Assembly (NCBI RefSeq): GCF_023715525.1
Contig: NZ_JAMBOG010000011.1
Location: forward strand, 55,359 to 119,358
From: Kocuria rosea
GTDB taxonomy: Bacteria > Actinomycetota > Actinomycetes > Actinomycetales > Micrococcaceae
Reading direction: 5' to 3'
Length of the DNA: 64,000 bases
The position numbers were made by a program, and so were the translations under genes. Positions 55,101 to 64,000 of the stretch are shown piece by piece (position 1 is the stretch's first letter; every line of letters starts with the position of its first letter). A model generated the notes under the pieces. It made no database searches. It had not been told where the DNA came from and saw only the letters and a list, made by a program, of their open reading frames with translations.

Positions 55101-56225
55101 TCAGAGGACGTCCGTGTCGCCGTTCTGCTTGAGGGCGCTGACGGCGTCCTTGACGCGCTGGGCGTGCTCACGGGTGGTCACCAGCAGGGCGTCGGCGGTG
55201 TCGACGACGACGATGTCCTCCACCCCGATCAGGGCCACGAGCCGGCCGGTGTCCGAGACGACGATGCCCGTGGAGCTGTCCGCGAGCACCCGGCTGTTCT
55301 CCCCCAGGACCGCGACGTCGCAGTCCGCCTCCGGGTCGACGCGGTTGAGCCGCCGGATCGCCGCGAAGTCCCCGACGTCGTCCCACGTGAAGGTGGCGGG
55401 CACCATGGCGACGTCCCCGGCGGCCGCCGCGGGCTCCGCCACGGCGTAGTCGATGGCGGTCTTGGGCAGCCCGGGCCAGACCCGGTCGACGACCTCCTCC
55501 TGCGCGGGCGTGCCCCAGGCGTCGGCGATCTCCGCCAGCCCGGCGTAGAGCGCGGGCTCGCCGGCCTCGAGGTGGCGCAGCATCAGGGCGGCGGGGGCCA
55601 CGAACATCCCGGCGTTCCACGTGTAGTCGCCGCTCGCCACGTACGCACGGGCGGTCTCCTCGTCGGGCTTCTCGACGAACTGCTCGACCTGCAGGGCGTG
55701 CGGGGCGCCGGCCAGCCCCAGGGGCGCCCCCGCCCGGATGTAGCCGAAGCCGGTCGCCGGGGAGCTCGGCGGGATGCCGATGGTCACGATCCGCCCCGAC
55801 GCTGCCGCGGTGACGGCCTCCCGGACCACGTCGTGGAAGGCCTCGGCCGGCTCGATGACGTGGTCGGCGGCGAAGGAGCCGACGATCGCGTCGGGGTCGC
55901 GGCGCTGGATCAGCATGCAGGCGAGCCCGATGGCCGCGGCGGAGTCCTTGGGGGAGGGCTCGAGGACCAGCTCCTCCTCCGTGAGCTCCGGCAGCTGTTC
56001 GCAGACCGCGGCGGCGTGGGTGCGGCCGGTGACCACCATGACCCGGCCGTCGCTGAGCCCGGCGAGCCGGTCGTAGGTGGCCCGCAGCAGGGACGAGCCC
56101 GACCCGGTGAGGTCCAGCAGGAACTTCGGGGCGTCGGCCCGGGACAGCGGCCACAGGCGGGACCCGACTCCGCCGGCGGGGACGAAAGGGTGGAAGTGCG
56201 CGAGGGGAGTGGTCACGCTCCTCAC
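55101..56225 (-). CDS. manC: Mannose-1-phosphate guanylyltransferase
   Basis: Forms GDP-mannose from mannose 1-phosphate and GTP, feeding lipomannan, polyprenyl mannose and glycan synthesis. The nucleotide loop VPAGGVGSRLWPLSR and the DAPKFLLDLTG segment are at the N terminus; FAADHVIEP, GIPPSSPATGFGYI, FVEKPDEETARAY and WNAGMFVA follow, and the C-terminal regulatory beta part is short. No isomerase domain is fused. GTG 56225 and GTG 56216 are both possible starts. Confidence 0.9.
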   Translation of the reverse strand: MRSVTTPLAHFHPFVPAGGVGSRLWPLSRADAPKFLLDLTGSGSSLLRATYDRLAGLSDGRVMVVTGRTHAAAVCEQLPELTEEELVLEPSPKDSAAAIGLACMLIQRRDPDAIVGSFAADHVIEPAEAFHDVVREAVTAAASGRIVTIGIPPSSPATGFGYIRAGAPLGLAGAPHALQVEQFVEKPDEETARAYVASGDYTWNAGMFVAPAALMLRHLEAGEPALYAGLAEIADAWGTPAQEEVVDRVWPGLPKTAIDYAVAEPAAAAGDVAMVPATFTWDDVGDFAAIRRLNRVDPEADCDVAVLGENSRVLADSSTGIVVSDTGRLVALIGVEDIVVVDTADALLVTTREHAQRVKDAVSALKQNGDTDVL

Positions 56226-56326
56226 CTTACGGCCTCGGCGCGGCGGGGTCCGAACGGCCCGTCCGCCGTGCGCGATATCGGCGCCACGGAGGGGGACAGG
56301 GTGTCAGTAAACATCGTCCGTACTGG

Positions 56327-56332
56327 TATCGT
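56327..56332 (+). promoter_or_regulatory. Candidate -10 of the sdh operon
   Basis: TATCGT preceded by TGG (extended -10 type) lies 120 bases before sdhC, in the gap divergent from manC. Confidence 0.4.
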
Positions 56333-56451
56333 GGAAGGGAACTCGCGCAATATCCGACACAGAGTCCGCAGGGCTCCGCTCCCGTTGTGCGCAGTGCGAA
56401 TTCCCGGTTTTCAAGAGCGCACGACGGCGAGCGACTCAGGGAGGTTTTTCA

Positions 56452-56844
56452 GTGGCGAAGACATCCGAGGGCACCTTCAGGGGCACCTTGTACCGCGGCC
56501 AGGCCCACGGCCAGTGGTCCTGGGTCGCTCACCGCATCACGGGCGTGGCCATCTTCTTCTTTCTTCTGGTCCACGTCCTCGACACCGCGCTCGTGCGGGT
56601 CTCGCCCGAGGCCTACAACGCGGTCATGGCGACCTACAAGAACCCGATCATGGGCCTCGGCGAGGCCGGCCTGGTCGCCGCCATCGTCTACCACGCGTTC
56701 AACGGCCTGCGCATCATCCTGATCGACTTCTGGCGCTACGGCACCAAGTACCAGAAGCAGATGCTGTGGGGCGTGCTCGCCCTGTGGCTGGTCGTCATGA
56801 TCCCGTTCCTCGTCCGTCACCTCACTCACGTCTTCGGGGGTTAA
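56452..56844 (+). CDS. sdhC: Succinate dehydrogenase cytochrome b556 subunit
   Basis: Membrane anchor of 130 residues with three helices. The motif SWVAHRITGVAIFFFLLVHV carries the heme-related His and the Arg near the quinone site; YHAFNGLRIIL has the second His. GTG 56452 has GGGAGG upstream. It starts the sdhCDAB operon, with 4 bases to sdhD. Confidence 0.92.
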   Translation: MAKTSEGTFRGTLYRGQAHGQWSWVAHRITGVAIFFFLLVHVLDTALVRVSPEAYNAVMATYKNPIMGLGEAGLVAAIVYHAFNGLRIILIDFWRYGTKYQKQMLWGVLALWLVVMIPFLVRHLTHVFGG

Positions 56845-56848
56845 TCAC

Positions 56849-57337
56849 ATGAGCACTCCGCTCAAGGCACGCATCTCGGTCCCCCGCAGCAAGGACCTCG
56901 AGGTCAACGGCACCAAGTACAACCGCGCCTCCACCAAGCGCAACAACTTCGAGATGTACGCATGGCTGTTCATGCGCGTCTCCGGCGTCGTCCTGCTGGC
57001 GCTCGTCTTCGTCCACCTGTGGGTCAACCTCGTCTCGCCCGAGGGCGGCGTCAAGGCCGTGGACTTCGCGTTCGTCGCCGGCAAGTGGGCCAGCCCGTTC
57101 TGGCAGGTCTTCGACCTCGTGCTGCTGTGGCTGGCGATGCTGCACGGCACCAACGGCCTGCGCGTGATCATCGACGACTACGCCGAGCGCGACCGCACCC
57201 GCTTCTGGCTGAAGATGCTCCTGACGGTGACCTCCGCCTTCGTGATCCTGCTCGGCACCCTGGTGATCTTCACCTTCGAGCCCTGCCCGACCGGCGCGGA
57301 GGCCGAGCTGCTGGCGTCCTTCTGCCAAGCGGGCTGA
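56849..57337 (+). CDS. sdhD: Succinate dehydrogenase hydrophobic anchor subunit
   Basis: Membrane subunit of 162 residues. A basic cytoplasmic start (PRSKDLEVNGTKYNRASTKR) precedes three helices. The heme and quinone region is seen as FMRVSGVVLLALVFVHLW and HGTNGLRVIIDDYA. The C terminus is periplasmic with two cysteines (EPCPTG, ASFCQAG). It anchors SdhAB with SdhC and passes electrons to menaquinone. Confidence 0.92.
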   Translation: MSTPLKARISVPRSKDLEVNGTKYNRASTKRNNFEMYAWLFMRVSGVVLLALVFVHLWVNLVSPEGGVKAVDFAFVAGKWASPFWQVFDLVLLWLAMLHGTNGLRVIIDDYAERDRTRFWLKMLLTVTSAFVILLGTLVIFTFEPCPTGAEAELLASFCQAG

Positions 57338-57446
57338 GCCCGGCCCCGGCGGCCCGTCCCGTGACGGGCCGCTCTCTGCCGTCCGGCCGAGGGCGACCGG
57401 GGCACCGAGAACATCTTCCGAACACCGAACAGAAAGAACATCCGGT

Positions 57447-59198
57447 ATGCAGGTTCACAAGTACGACGTGGTGATCATCGGCGCCGGTGGTGCCGGTATG
57501 CGCGCCGCCATCGAGGCCGGCCAGCGCTCCCGCACAGCCGTACTGACCAAGCTGTACCCCACGCGCTCCCACACCGGCGCGGCGCAGGGCGGCATGTGCG
57601 CGGCCCTGGCCAACGTCGAGGAGGACAACTGGGAGTGGCACACCTTCGACACGGTCAAGGGCGGTGACTACCTGGTCGACCAGGACGCCGCGGAGGTGAT
57701 GGCCAAGGAGGCCATCGACGCCGTCCTCGACCTGGAGAAGATGGGCCTGCCCTTCAACCGCACCCCGGAGGGGAAGATCGACCAGCGCCGCTTCGGCGGC
57801 CACACCCGCGACCACGGCAAGGCCCCGGTCCGCCGGGCCTGCTACGCCGCCGACCGCACCGGGCACATGATCCTCCAGACGCTCTACCAGAACTGCATCA
57901 AGCACAACGTGGAGTTCTTCAACGAGTACTACGTCCTGGACCTGATCATGACCGAGGTCGACGGCCAGCGCCGCACCGCGGGCGTCGTCTCCTACGACCT
58001 CGCCACCGGCGAGCTGCACGTCTTCCAGGCGAAGTCCGTGGTCTTCGCCTCCGGCGGCGCCGGCAAGGTCTTCAAGACCACCTCCAACGCCCACACCCTC
58101 ACGGGCGACGGGATGGCCATCGCCTTCCGCAACGGCCTGCCCCTCGAGGACATGGAGTTCATCCAGTTCCACCCGACCGGCCTGGCCGGGCTGGGCATCC
58201 TCGTCTCCGAGGCCGCCCGCGGCGAGGGCGGGATCCTGCGCAACGCGGACGGCGAGCGGTTCATGGAGCGCTACGCCCCCACCATCAAGGACCTCGCCCC
58301 GCGCGACATCGTGGCCCGTTCCATGGCCAACGAGGTGCGCGAGGGCCGCGGCGCCGGGCCGAACAAGGACTACGTCCTGCTCGACCTGACCCACCTCGAG
58401 CCCGCGCACATCGACGCGAAGCTGCCGGACATCACCGAGTTCGCCCGCACCTACCTGGGCGTGGAGCCCTACACGGAGCCGGTCCCGGTGTTCCCCACCT
58501 GCCACTACGTCATGGGCGGGATCCCGACCAACATCAAGGCCGAGGTGCTCGCCGACAACGAGACCGTGGTCCCGGGCCTCTACGCCGCCGGCGAGGTCGC
58601 GTGCGTGTCCGTGCACGGGTCCAACCGCCTGGGCACCAACTCCCTGCTGGACATCAACGTGTTCGGCAAGCGCGCCGGGATCTACGCCGCCGAGTACGCC
58701 CAGCAGGCGGAGTTCGTGCCCGTCCCGGACCACGCCCTGGACGCCACGGTCGCCCTCCTGGACAACGCCCGCAACGGCACCGGCACCGAGAAGGTCGGGG
58801 CGATCCGCCGGGACCTGCAGGACACCATGGACCTCAACGTCCAGGTGTTCCGCACCGCCGAGACCCTGCAGACGGCCCTCGACGACATCGCGGCGCTCGA
58901 GCGCAGGTACGCGAACATCTCGATCCAGGACAAGGGCAAGCGGTTCAACCTGGACCTGCTGGAGGCCGTGGAGCTCGGCTTCCTGCTGCAGCTGGCCAAG
59001 GTCATGACCGTGGCCGCGCTGCACCGCCAGGAGTCCCGCGGCGGCCACTTCCGCGAGGACTTCCCGGACCGCGACGACGCGAACTTCATGGCGCACTCGA
59101 TGGTCTACCTCGACCCCTCGTCGCCGACCGCCGGGATCCGTCAGGAGACGAAGCCCGTCATCTTCACCCGCTACGAGCCCATGGAGCGTAAGTACTGA
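57447..59198 (+). CDS. sdhA: Succinate dehydrogenase flavoprotein subunit
   Basis: Oxidises succinate to fumarate; 583 residues. FAD fold IIGAGGAGMRAAIEAG, the covalent flavin His in RSHTGAAQGG (about 42), substrate and shuttle Arg in FGGHTRDHGK and later HYVMGGIPTN, and the FAD contact YAAGEVACVSVHGSNRLG. The C-terminal domain ends with FTRYEPMERKY. The 109-base gap from sdhD holds no gene. Its stop overlaps the sdhB start by 1 base (TGATG). Confidence 0.97.
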   Translation: MQVHKYDVVIIGAGGAGMRAAIEAGQRSRTAVLTKLYPTRSHTGAAQGGMCAALANVEEDNWEWHTFDTVKGGDYLVDQDAAEVMAKEAIDAVLDLEKMGLPFNRTPEGKIDQRRFGGHTRDHGKAPVRRACYAADRTGHMILQTLYQNCIKHNVEFFNEYYVLDLIMTEVDGQRRTAGVVSYDLATGELHVFQAKSVVFASGGAGKVFKTTSNAHTLTGDGMAIAFRNGLPLEDMEFIQFHPTGLAGLGILVSEAARGEGGILRNADGERFMERYAPTIKDLAPRDIVARSMANEVREGRGAGPNKDYVLLDLTHLEPAHIDAKLPDITEFARTYLGVEPYTEPVPVFPTCHYVMGGIPTNIKAEVLADNETVVPGLYAAGEVACVSVHGSNRLGTNSLLDINVFGKRAGIYAAEYAQQAEFVPVPDHALDATVALLDNARNGTGTEKVGAIRRDLQDTMDLNVQVFRTAETLQTALDDIAALERRYANISIQDKGKRFNLDLLEAVELGFLLQLAKVMTVAALHRQESRGGHFREDFPDRDDANFMAHSMVYLDPSSPTAGIRQETKPVIFTRYEPMERKY

Positions 59199-60160
59199 TG
59201 TCCCCTTCCCACACTCCCGAGCGGCCGGAGAACGGCCGCAGCAACGACCCGCAGGACCGTGTGCAGGAGCACGGGCAGGCGCCCGGGCACGCCCAGGACG
59301 ACCGTGCGGGCTACAAGACCGACGCCGACTCCCCCGCCGTGGACGCCCAGGACGTCGCCGGTTCCCAGGACCCGGCCGCGGTGAACGCCGAGGGCGCGGC
59401 CCCGGCCTCGAAGATCGACGTGCAGGACGACGTCGAGCGCGCCGACATCCCGACCTTCGACCTCACCCTGCGGATCCGCCGGTACAACCCGGAGGTCTCG
59501 GACGAGGTCCGCTGGGACGAGTTCAAGCTCACCATGTACGGCACCGACCGCGTGCTGGACGCCCTGCACAAGGTCAAGTGGGAGATCGACGGCACGCTGG
59601 TCTTCCGCCGCTCCTGCGCCCACGGCGTGTGCGGCTCGGACGCGATGCGCATCAACGGCCAGAACCGCCTCGCCTGCAAGGTGCTGCTCAAGGACCTCGA
59701 CCTGTCCAAGCCCGTCACCGTGGAGCCCATCAAGGGCCTGCCGTGCGAGAAGGACCTGATCGTGGACATGGAGCCGTTCTTCCAGTCCTACCGCGAGATC
59801 ATGCCCTTCCTCGTGGCCGGCGGCAACGAGCCCACGTACGAGCGCTTCCAGTCCCAGGAGGACCGGGCCCGCTACGACGACACCACCAAGTGCATCCTGT
59901 GCGCGGCGTGCACGTCGTCGTGCCCGGTGTTCTGGACCGACGGCCAGTACTTCGGTCCGGCCGCGATCGTCAACGCGCACCGGTTCATCTTCGACTCCCG
60001 CGACGACGCCGGCGACCTGCGCCTGGAGATCCTCAACGACAAGGAGGGCGTGTGGCGCTGCCGCACGACCTTCAACTGCACCGAGGCCTGCCCCCGCGGC
60101 ATCCAGATCACCAAGGCGATCGCCGAGGTGAAGAACGCGATCCTGAGCCGCTCCATGTGA
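59198..60160 (+). CDS. sdhB: Succinate dehydrogenase iron-sulfur subunit, long N terminus
   Basis: Electron-transfer subunit of 320 residues. Cysteines of [2Fe-2S] in RRSCAHGVCGSDAM, of [4Fe-4S] in CILCAACTSSCPVFW and of [3Fe-4S] in CTEACPRGIQ are all present. Family members in relatives are about 250-260 residues; here a hydrophilic stretch of about 70 residues rich in Asp, Gln, Ala and His (start SPSHTPERPENGR) precedes the conserved ASKIDV. The TGATG junction supports this early start. The operon ends at a long hairpin. Confidence 0.95.
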   Translation: MSPSHTPERPENGRSNDPQDRVQEHGQAPGHAQDDRAGYKTDADSPAVDAQDVAGSQDPAAVNAEGAAPASKIDVQDDVERADIPTFDLTLRIRRYNPEVSDEVRWDEFKLTMYGTDRVLDALHKVKWEIDGTLVFRRSCAHGVCGSDAMRINGQNRLACKVLLKDLDLSKPVTVEPIKGLPCEKDLIVDMEPFFQSYREIMPFLVAGGNEPTYERFQSQEDRARYDDTTKCILCAACTSSCPVFWTDGQYFGPAAIVNAHRFIFDSRDDAGDLRLEILNDKEGVWRCRTTFNCTEACPRGIQITKAIAEVKNAILSRSM

Positions 60161-60191
60161 CCGGTTCCCCGTGAAGGTCCCCGGACCCCAC

Positions 60192-60233
60192 GACGGCGGC
60201 CCGCCTCCTGCGCGCAGGAGGCGGGCCGCCGTC
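60192..60233. terminator. Strong bidirectional terminator
   Basis: A 21-bp perfect inverted repeat (GACGGCGGCCCGCCTCCTGCG and complement; quoted at the limit as GACGGCGGCCCGCC on the left and GGCGGGCCGCCGTC on the right) lies between sdhB and the convergent YihY gene. Confidence 0.85.
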
Positions 60234-60271
60234 GTCGTCGGACCCTCAGCGGTGCTCCGCCTCGGCGGACC

Positions 60272-61387
60272 TCAGCGGTCCCCGGGGGGCAGCGGCAGGG
60301 TGGAGGCGGGCACCACGGTGATCGCCACGGCCTCCTGCGCCGGGTGCACCTGCCCGCCGTGCTGGTCGGCCTGGACGATCGCGCCCAGGGCGGCGGAGAA
60401 GAGCAGGACCTGGCTGAACAGGTAGAACCACACCAGCACGCCGATGATCAGGGCCGCGGAGAGCAGGTAGGGGTTGGCGGTGCTGCTCGCGATCACGGTC
60501 CCGCCCAGGTAGCGGAGCAGGAAGTTGCCGGCGGCGGCGGCCAGCACCGTGGCCAGCAGGGCGCGGCGGGTGAGCCGCAGCCCGGCGATGCCGCGGACCA
60601 GCTCGAGGGCGAACAGGGCGTCGAGCAGGACGACCAGCAGGGTGGACAGGGCCCAGGTGAGCCCGTGCCCCAGCCACGACGGCCCGCCGCCCCACCCGAG
60701 GTCGGCGGCGAGGCCCAGGAGGAAGCCCAGCAGCCCGGAGGCGGCGCCGTTGGCGGCCGCGGACAGGGCGAGCAGCACGCCCAGGATCACGAGGCCCAGC
60801 AGGTCCCGCGGGACGGCGGCGATGGGCAGGCCGCGGGCGGGCGGCACCTCGAAGAGCCGGCGGAAGGCCAGCCGGACCCCCGCGACCCACCGCCACCCCG
60901 TGAACACCAGCACGCCGGAGCCGATCAGGGTGGCGAGGGTGAACGGGCGGGTGTCCTGGAGCAGCTCCAGGGGCACCACTCCCCCGGCTCCCGTGTCCAG
61001 CAGCCCGGGCACCCGGGCGGTCACGGCCGCCACCACCGTGTCCCGCACGACGGGGTCGTTGCCCAGGAACACGCCGATCACGGAGAAGCCCACGACGAGC
61101 AGCGCGGTGGACGCGAAGATCAGGACGAAGGACAGCCCGGCCGCCATGAGGGGCCCGCCGTGGAAGAGGTAGTGCATGACCACCCGCACGGGCAGGCGCC
61201 GGAACAGCTCGCAGAGCCCCACCATGAGCAGGCCGGCGGCCACGGCGCCGGGCCCGGCGCCCTCCGCGCGCGCCCGGTCCAGCAGGGCCCGCTGGCGCAG
61301 TGCCTCCCGGCGCAGCCCGTGCCGGTCCACCGCCCGCGGAGCCATCGCGGGGGCGGGGCCGGGGCGGGGCCGGGCGCGGGTGCTCAT
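60272..61387 (-). CDS. YihY/BrkB family membrane protein
   Basis: Protein of 371 residues with about six helices of the YihY (UPF0761) family. Typical parts: LMAAGLSFVLIFASTALL, the DTGAGGV-LELLQDTRPF loop, GWRWVAGVRLAFRRLFEV, and the final FYLFSQVLLFSAALGAIVQA. An N-terminal basic cytoplasmic arm is included (ATG 61387). Function is unsettled; once misnamed RNase BN. It lies 10 bases after the 2'-5' RNA ligase gene. Confidence 0.85.
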   Translation of the reverse strand: MSTRARPRPGPAPAMAPRAVDRHGLRREALRQRALLDRARAEGAGPGAVAAGLLMVGLCELFRRLPVRVVMHYLFHGGPLMAAGLSFVLIFASTALLVVGFSVIGVFLGNDPVVRDTVVAAVTARVPGLLDTGAGGVVPLELLQDTRPFTLATLIGSGVLVFTGWRWVAGVRLAFRRLFEVPPARGLPIAAVPRDLLGLVILGVLLALSAAANGAASGLLGFLLGLAADLGWGGGPSWLGHGLTWALSTLLVVLLDALFALELVRGIAGLRLTRRALLATVLAAAAGNFLLRYLGGTVIASSTANPYLLSAALIIGVLVWFYLFSQVLLFSAALGAIVQADQHGGQVHPAQEAVAITVVPASTLPLPPGDR

Positions 61388-61397
61388 GGCACGCGGG

Positions 61398-61961
61398 TCA
61401 GGCCCGCTCTCGCCCGCCGCCCTCGAAGGGGAACTCCTCGCGGATCTGCCACACACCCTCCACGTCGAGCTCGTAGAGCCCGATCCGGTCCACGAGGAAC
61501 CCGGCGCGGTAGGTGCGCAGCATGTCCTGGGCCCGGTCGAGGTCCTCCTCGTCCACGGCGTGGGCGATGGTGACGTGCGGGTGGAAGTCGAAGGGGGACG
61601 CCGAGACGAGCCGCTCCTCGTGCAGGGCCTCGTGCAGGGCCCGGCACTCCTCGCCGCCCTCCCCGATCCGCAGGTAGACGACCGGGGTGACCGGGCGGAA
61701 GGTGCCGGTGCCGTTGATCTCCACCCGGAACGGCCGCCAGTCGCGCGCCACGGAGCGCACGCGCTCGACGACGTCGTCCCAGCACGCCTCCTGGGGGGCG
61801 ATCATCAGTGTGATGTGGGCGGGCACGGCGTAGGACGCGGGGTCCCCGAAGGACGCGCGCCAGTCCTGCAGCTCCCGGCCCACGGGCTCGGGCAGCTCGA
61901 TCACCACTCCGGCGTAGACCCGGCCGGGGCGGAGGGTGGGAGACTGCTGCGTTCTGGTCAA
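61398..61961 (-). CDS. 2'-5' RNA ligase superfamily protein
   Basis: Two-histidine phosphoesterase fold of 187 residues. The two H-x-T/S-x motifs are seen: AHITLMIAP at about 50 and HPHVTIAHAV at about 126, placing the catalytic histidines. It may ligate or hydrolyse RNA 2',5' or cyclic phosphate ends. The gene lies between trpS and YihY on the same strand. Confidence 0.87.
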   Translation of the reverse strand: MTRTQQSPTLRPGRVYAGVVIELPEPVGRELQDWRASFGDPASYAVPAHITLMIAPQEACWDDVVERVRSVARDWRPFRVEINGTGTFRPVTPVVYLRIGEGGEECRALHEALHEERLVSASPFDFHPHVTIAHAVDEEDLDRAQDMLRTYRAGFLVDRIGLYELDVEGVWQIREEFPFEGGGRERA

Positions 61962-61989
61962 CTCAACTCCTCACGGGACGGGATCCAGC

Positions 61990-63129
<1,140 letters not shown>

Positions 63130-63966
63130 TCAGAGCCGGTAGTCGACCACCACGGGGGCGTGGTCGGAGAAGCGGGTGTCGTAGGAGGCGGCGCGGTCCA
63201 CGACGGCGGTCACGGCCCGTTCGGCGAGCCCGGGCGTGGCCATGTGGTAGTCGATGCGCCAACCGGCGTCGGTGTCGAACGCCTTGCCGCGGTAGGACCA
63301 CCACGTGTAGGGGCCGGGGACGGGACCGGCGAGCCGGCGGGCCACGTCGTGGTAGCCGTGCTCGCCGAAGAACCGGTCGAAGTAGGCCCGCTCCTCCGGC
63401 AGGAACCCGGCGTTCTTGACGTTGCCCTTCCAGTTCTTGATGTCGAGCTCGGTGTGCCCGACGTTCATGTCCCCCACCACGAGCACGTGGTCGCTGGTCC
63501 GGGCGAGCGCGGGCAGCCGCTCGGTCATGACGTCGAGGAACCGGAACTTGTCGTCCTGGCGGACCGTGCCGACCTCGCCGGAGTGCACGTAGGCGGAGAC
63601 CACGGTGAGGGTGCTGCCGTCGGCCAGGGCGTGGTCGGTCTCGACCCACCGGCCCGACGTCGTGAAGTGCTCGTGGCCGATGGAGTTCCGCCGGCCGGTG
63701 GGCAGCAGCGTCCCGCCGTGGGCGTCGCGGCGGGTCGCGACGGCGACGCCGGCCCGTCCCTTGTCGGCGGCCTCGGCGTGGTGGACGTCCCAGACCTGCT
63801 CGTCGAGCAGCTCGCGGACGACCTTGTCGGGGGCGCGGACCTCCTGCAGGCACAGGATGTCGACGTCGCGCCCGGCGAGCCAGGCGGCCATGCCGCGCTT
63901 GTAGGCGGCGCGGATGCCGTTGACGTTGACGGTGGCGACGCGCAGGGCGTTCTCGGGGCGGGTCAT
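63130..63966 (-). CDS. xthA: Exodeoxyribonuclease III
   Basis: AP endonuclease and 3'-5' exonuclease for base excision repair, about 278 residues of the EEP fold. Catalytic motifs: ATVNVNGIRAAY, ILCLQEVRAPD (metal Glu), TVVSAYVHSGE with the Tyr, GDMNVGHTELD (Asp/Asn) and the terminal SDHAPVVVDY (Asp-His). WRIDYHMATPG also fits. ATG 63966 is chosen; a GTG at 63978 is possible. Upstream DNA leaves the window 34 bases later. Confidence 0.93.
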   Translation of the reverse strand: MTRPENALRVATVNVNGIRAAYKRGMAAWLAGRDVDILCLQEVRAPDKVVRELLDEQVWDVHHAEAADKGRAGVAVATRRDAHGGTLLPTGRRNSIGHEHFTTSGRWVETDHALADGSTLTVVSAYVHSGEVGTVRQDDKFRFLDVMTERLPALARTSDHVLVVGDMNVGHTELDIKNWKGNVKNAGFLPEERAYFDRFFGEHGYHDVARRLAGPVPGPYTWWSYRGKAFDTDAGWRIDYHMATPGLAERAVTAVVDRAASYDTRFSDHAPVVVDYRL

Positions 63967-64000
63967 GCGGGGGGGCACCTGGTTCCGGGAGGGGGCGTAC

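Overview
The window is high-GC DNA with strong G/C preference at third codon positions, many GTG starts, GGAGG-type ribosome sites and a mycothiol S-conjugate amidase. Together with the conserved gene orders mca-DUF4307-greA-ilvA and mazG-eno-ftsB-DUF501-ppx, this points to an actinobacterium, most likely a Micrococcaceae member such as Kocuria (inference from content and order; no search was run).

Layout. Positions 1-16.6 kb are chromosomal housekeeping: an amino-acid permease, an A24 prepilin peptidase, PhoH, an isoprenyl transferase, a hemolysin III-type membrane protein, a thioredoxin-like DUF255 protein, mca, greA, threonine dehydratase, an AI-2E family permease, a nitroreductase, a Bax inhibitor-1 protein and a flavin monooxygenase. 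Positions 16.6-36.1 kb are an accessory block: broken genes, small membrane and secreted proteins, a Fic protein, an Xre/MbcA-like antitoxin operon, a protein of four helicase-associated-like repeats, three paralogous proteins of about 275 residues with no family I recognise, Hsp20, a pentapeptide-repeat protein, then about 2.3 kb without convincing coding sequence but full of tiny palindromes, then decayed genes. A tRNA with anticodon UAA lies at the right edge, its 3' end facing the block, which suggests an island boundary.

Positions 36.3-64 kb are core again. Type II NADH dehydrogenase, a membrane-anchored subtilase, Ppx/GppA, DUF501, FtsB, enolase and MazG are followed by a nucleoside module: adenosine deaminase, thymidine phosphorylase, cytidine deaminase and a BMP-type ABC importer (two permeases, a double ATPase, a lipoprotein). 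These would import nucleosides, deaminate them and release the bases. Then come an M20 amidohydrolase, mannose-1-phosphate guanylyltransferase, the complete sdhCDAB operon, YihY, a 2'-5' RNA ligase-like protein, trpS and exonuclease III.

The most novel content is in the accessory block: the three-member unknown family; several genes with a TANNNT -10 box 6-7 bases from the ATG (leaderless transcripts); a hairpin repeat present three times between 17.7 and 19.25 kb; and the micro-palindrome tract at 31.4-33.7 kb.
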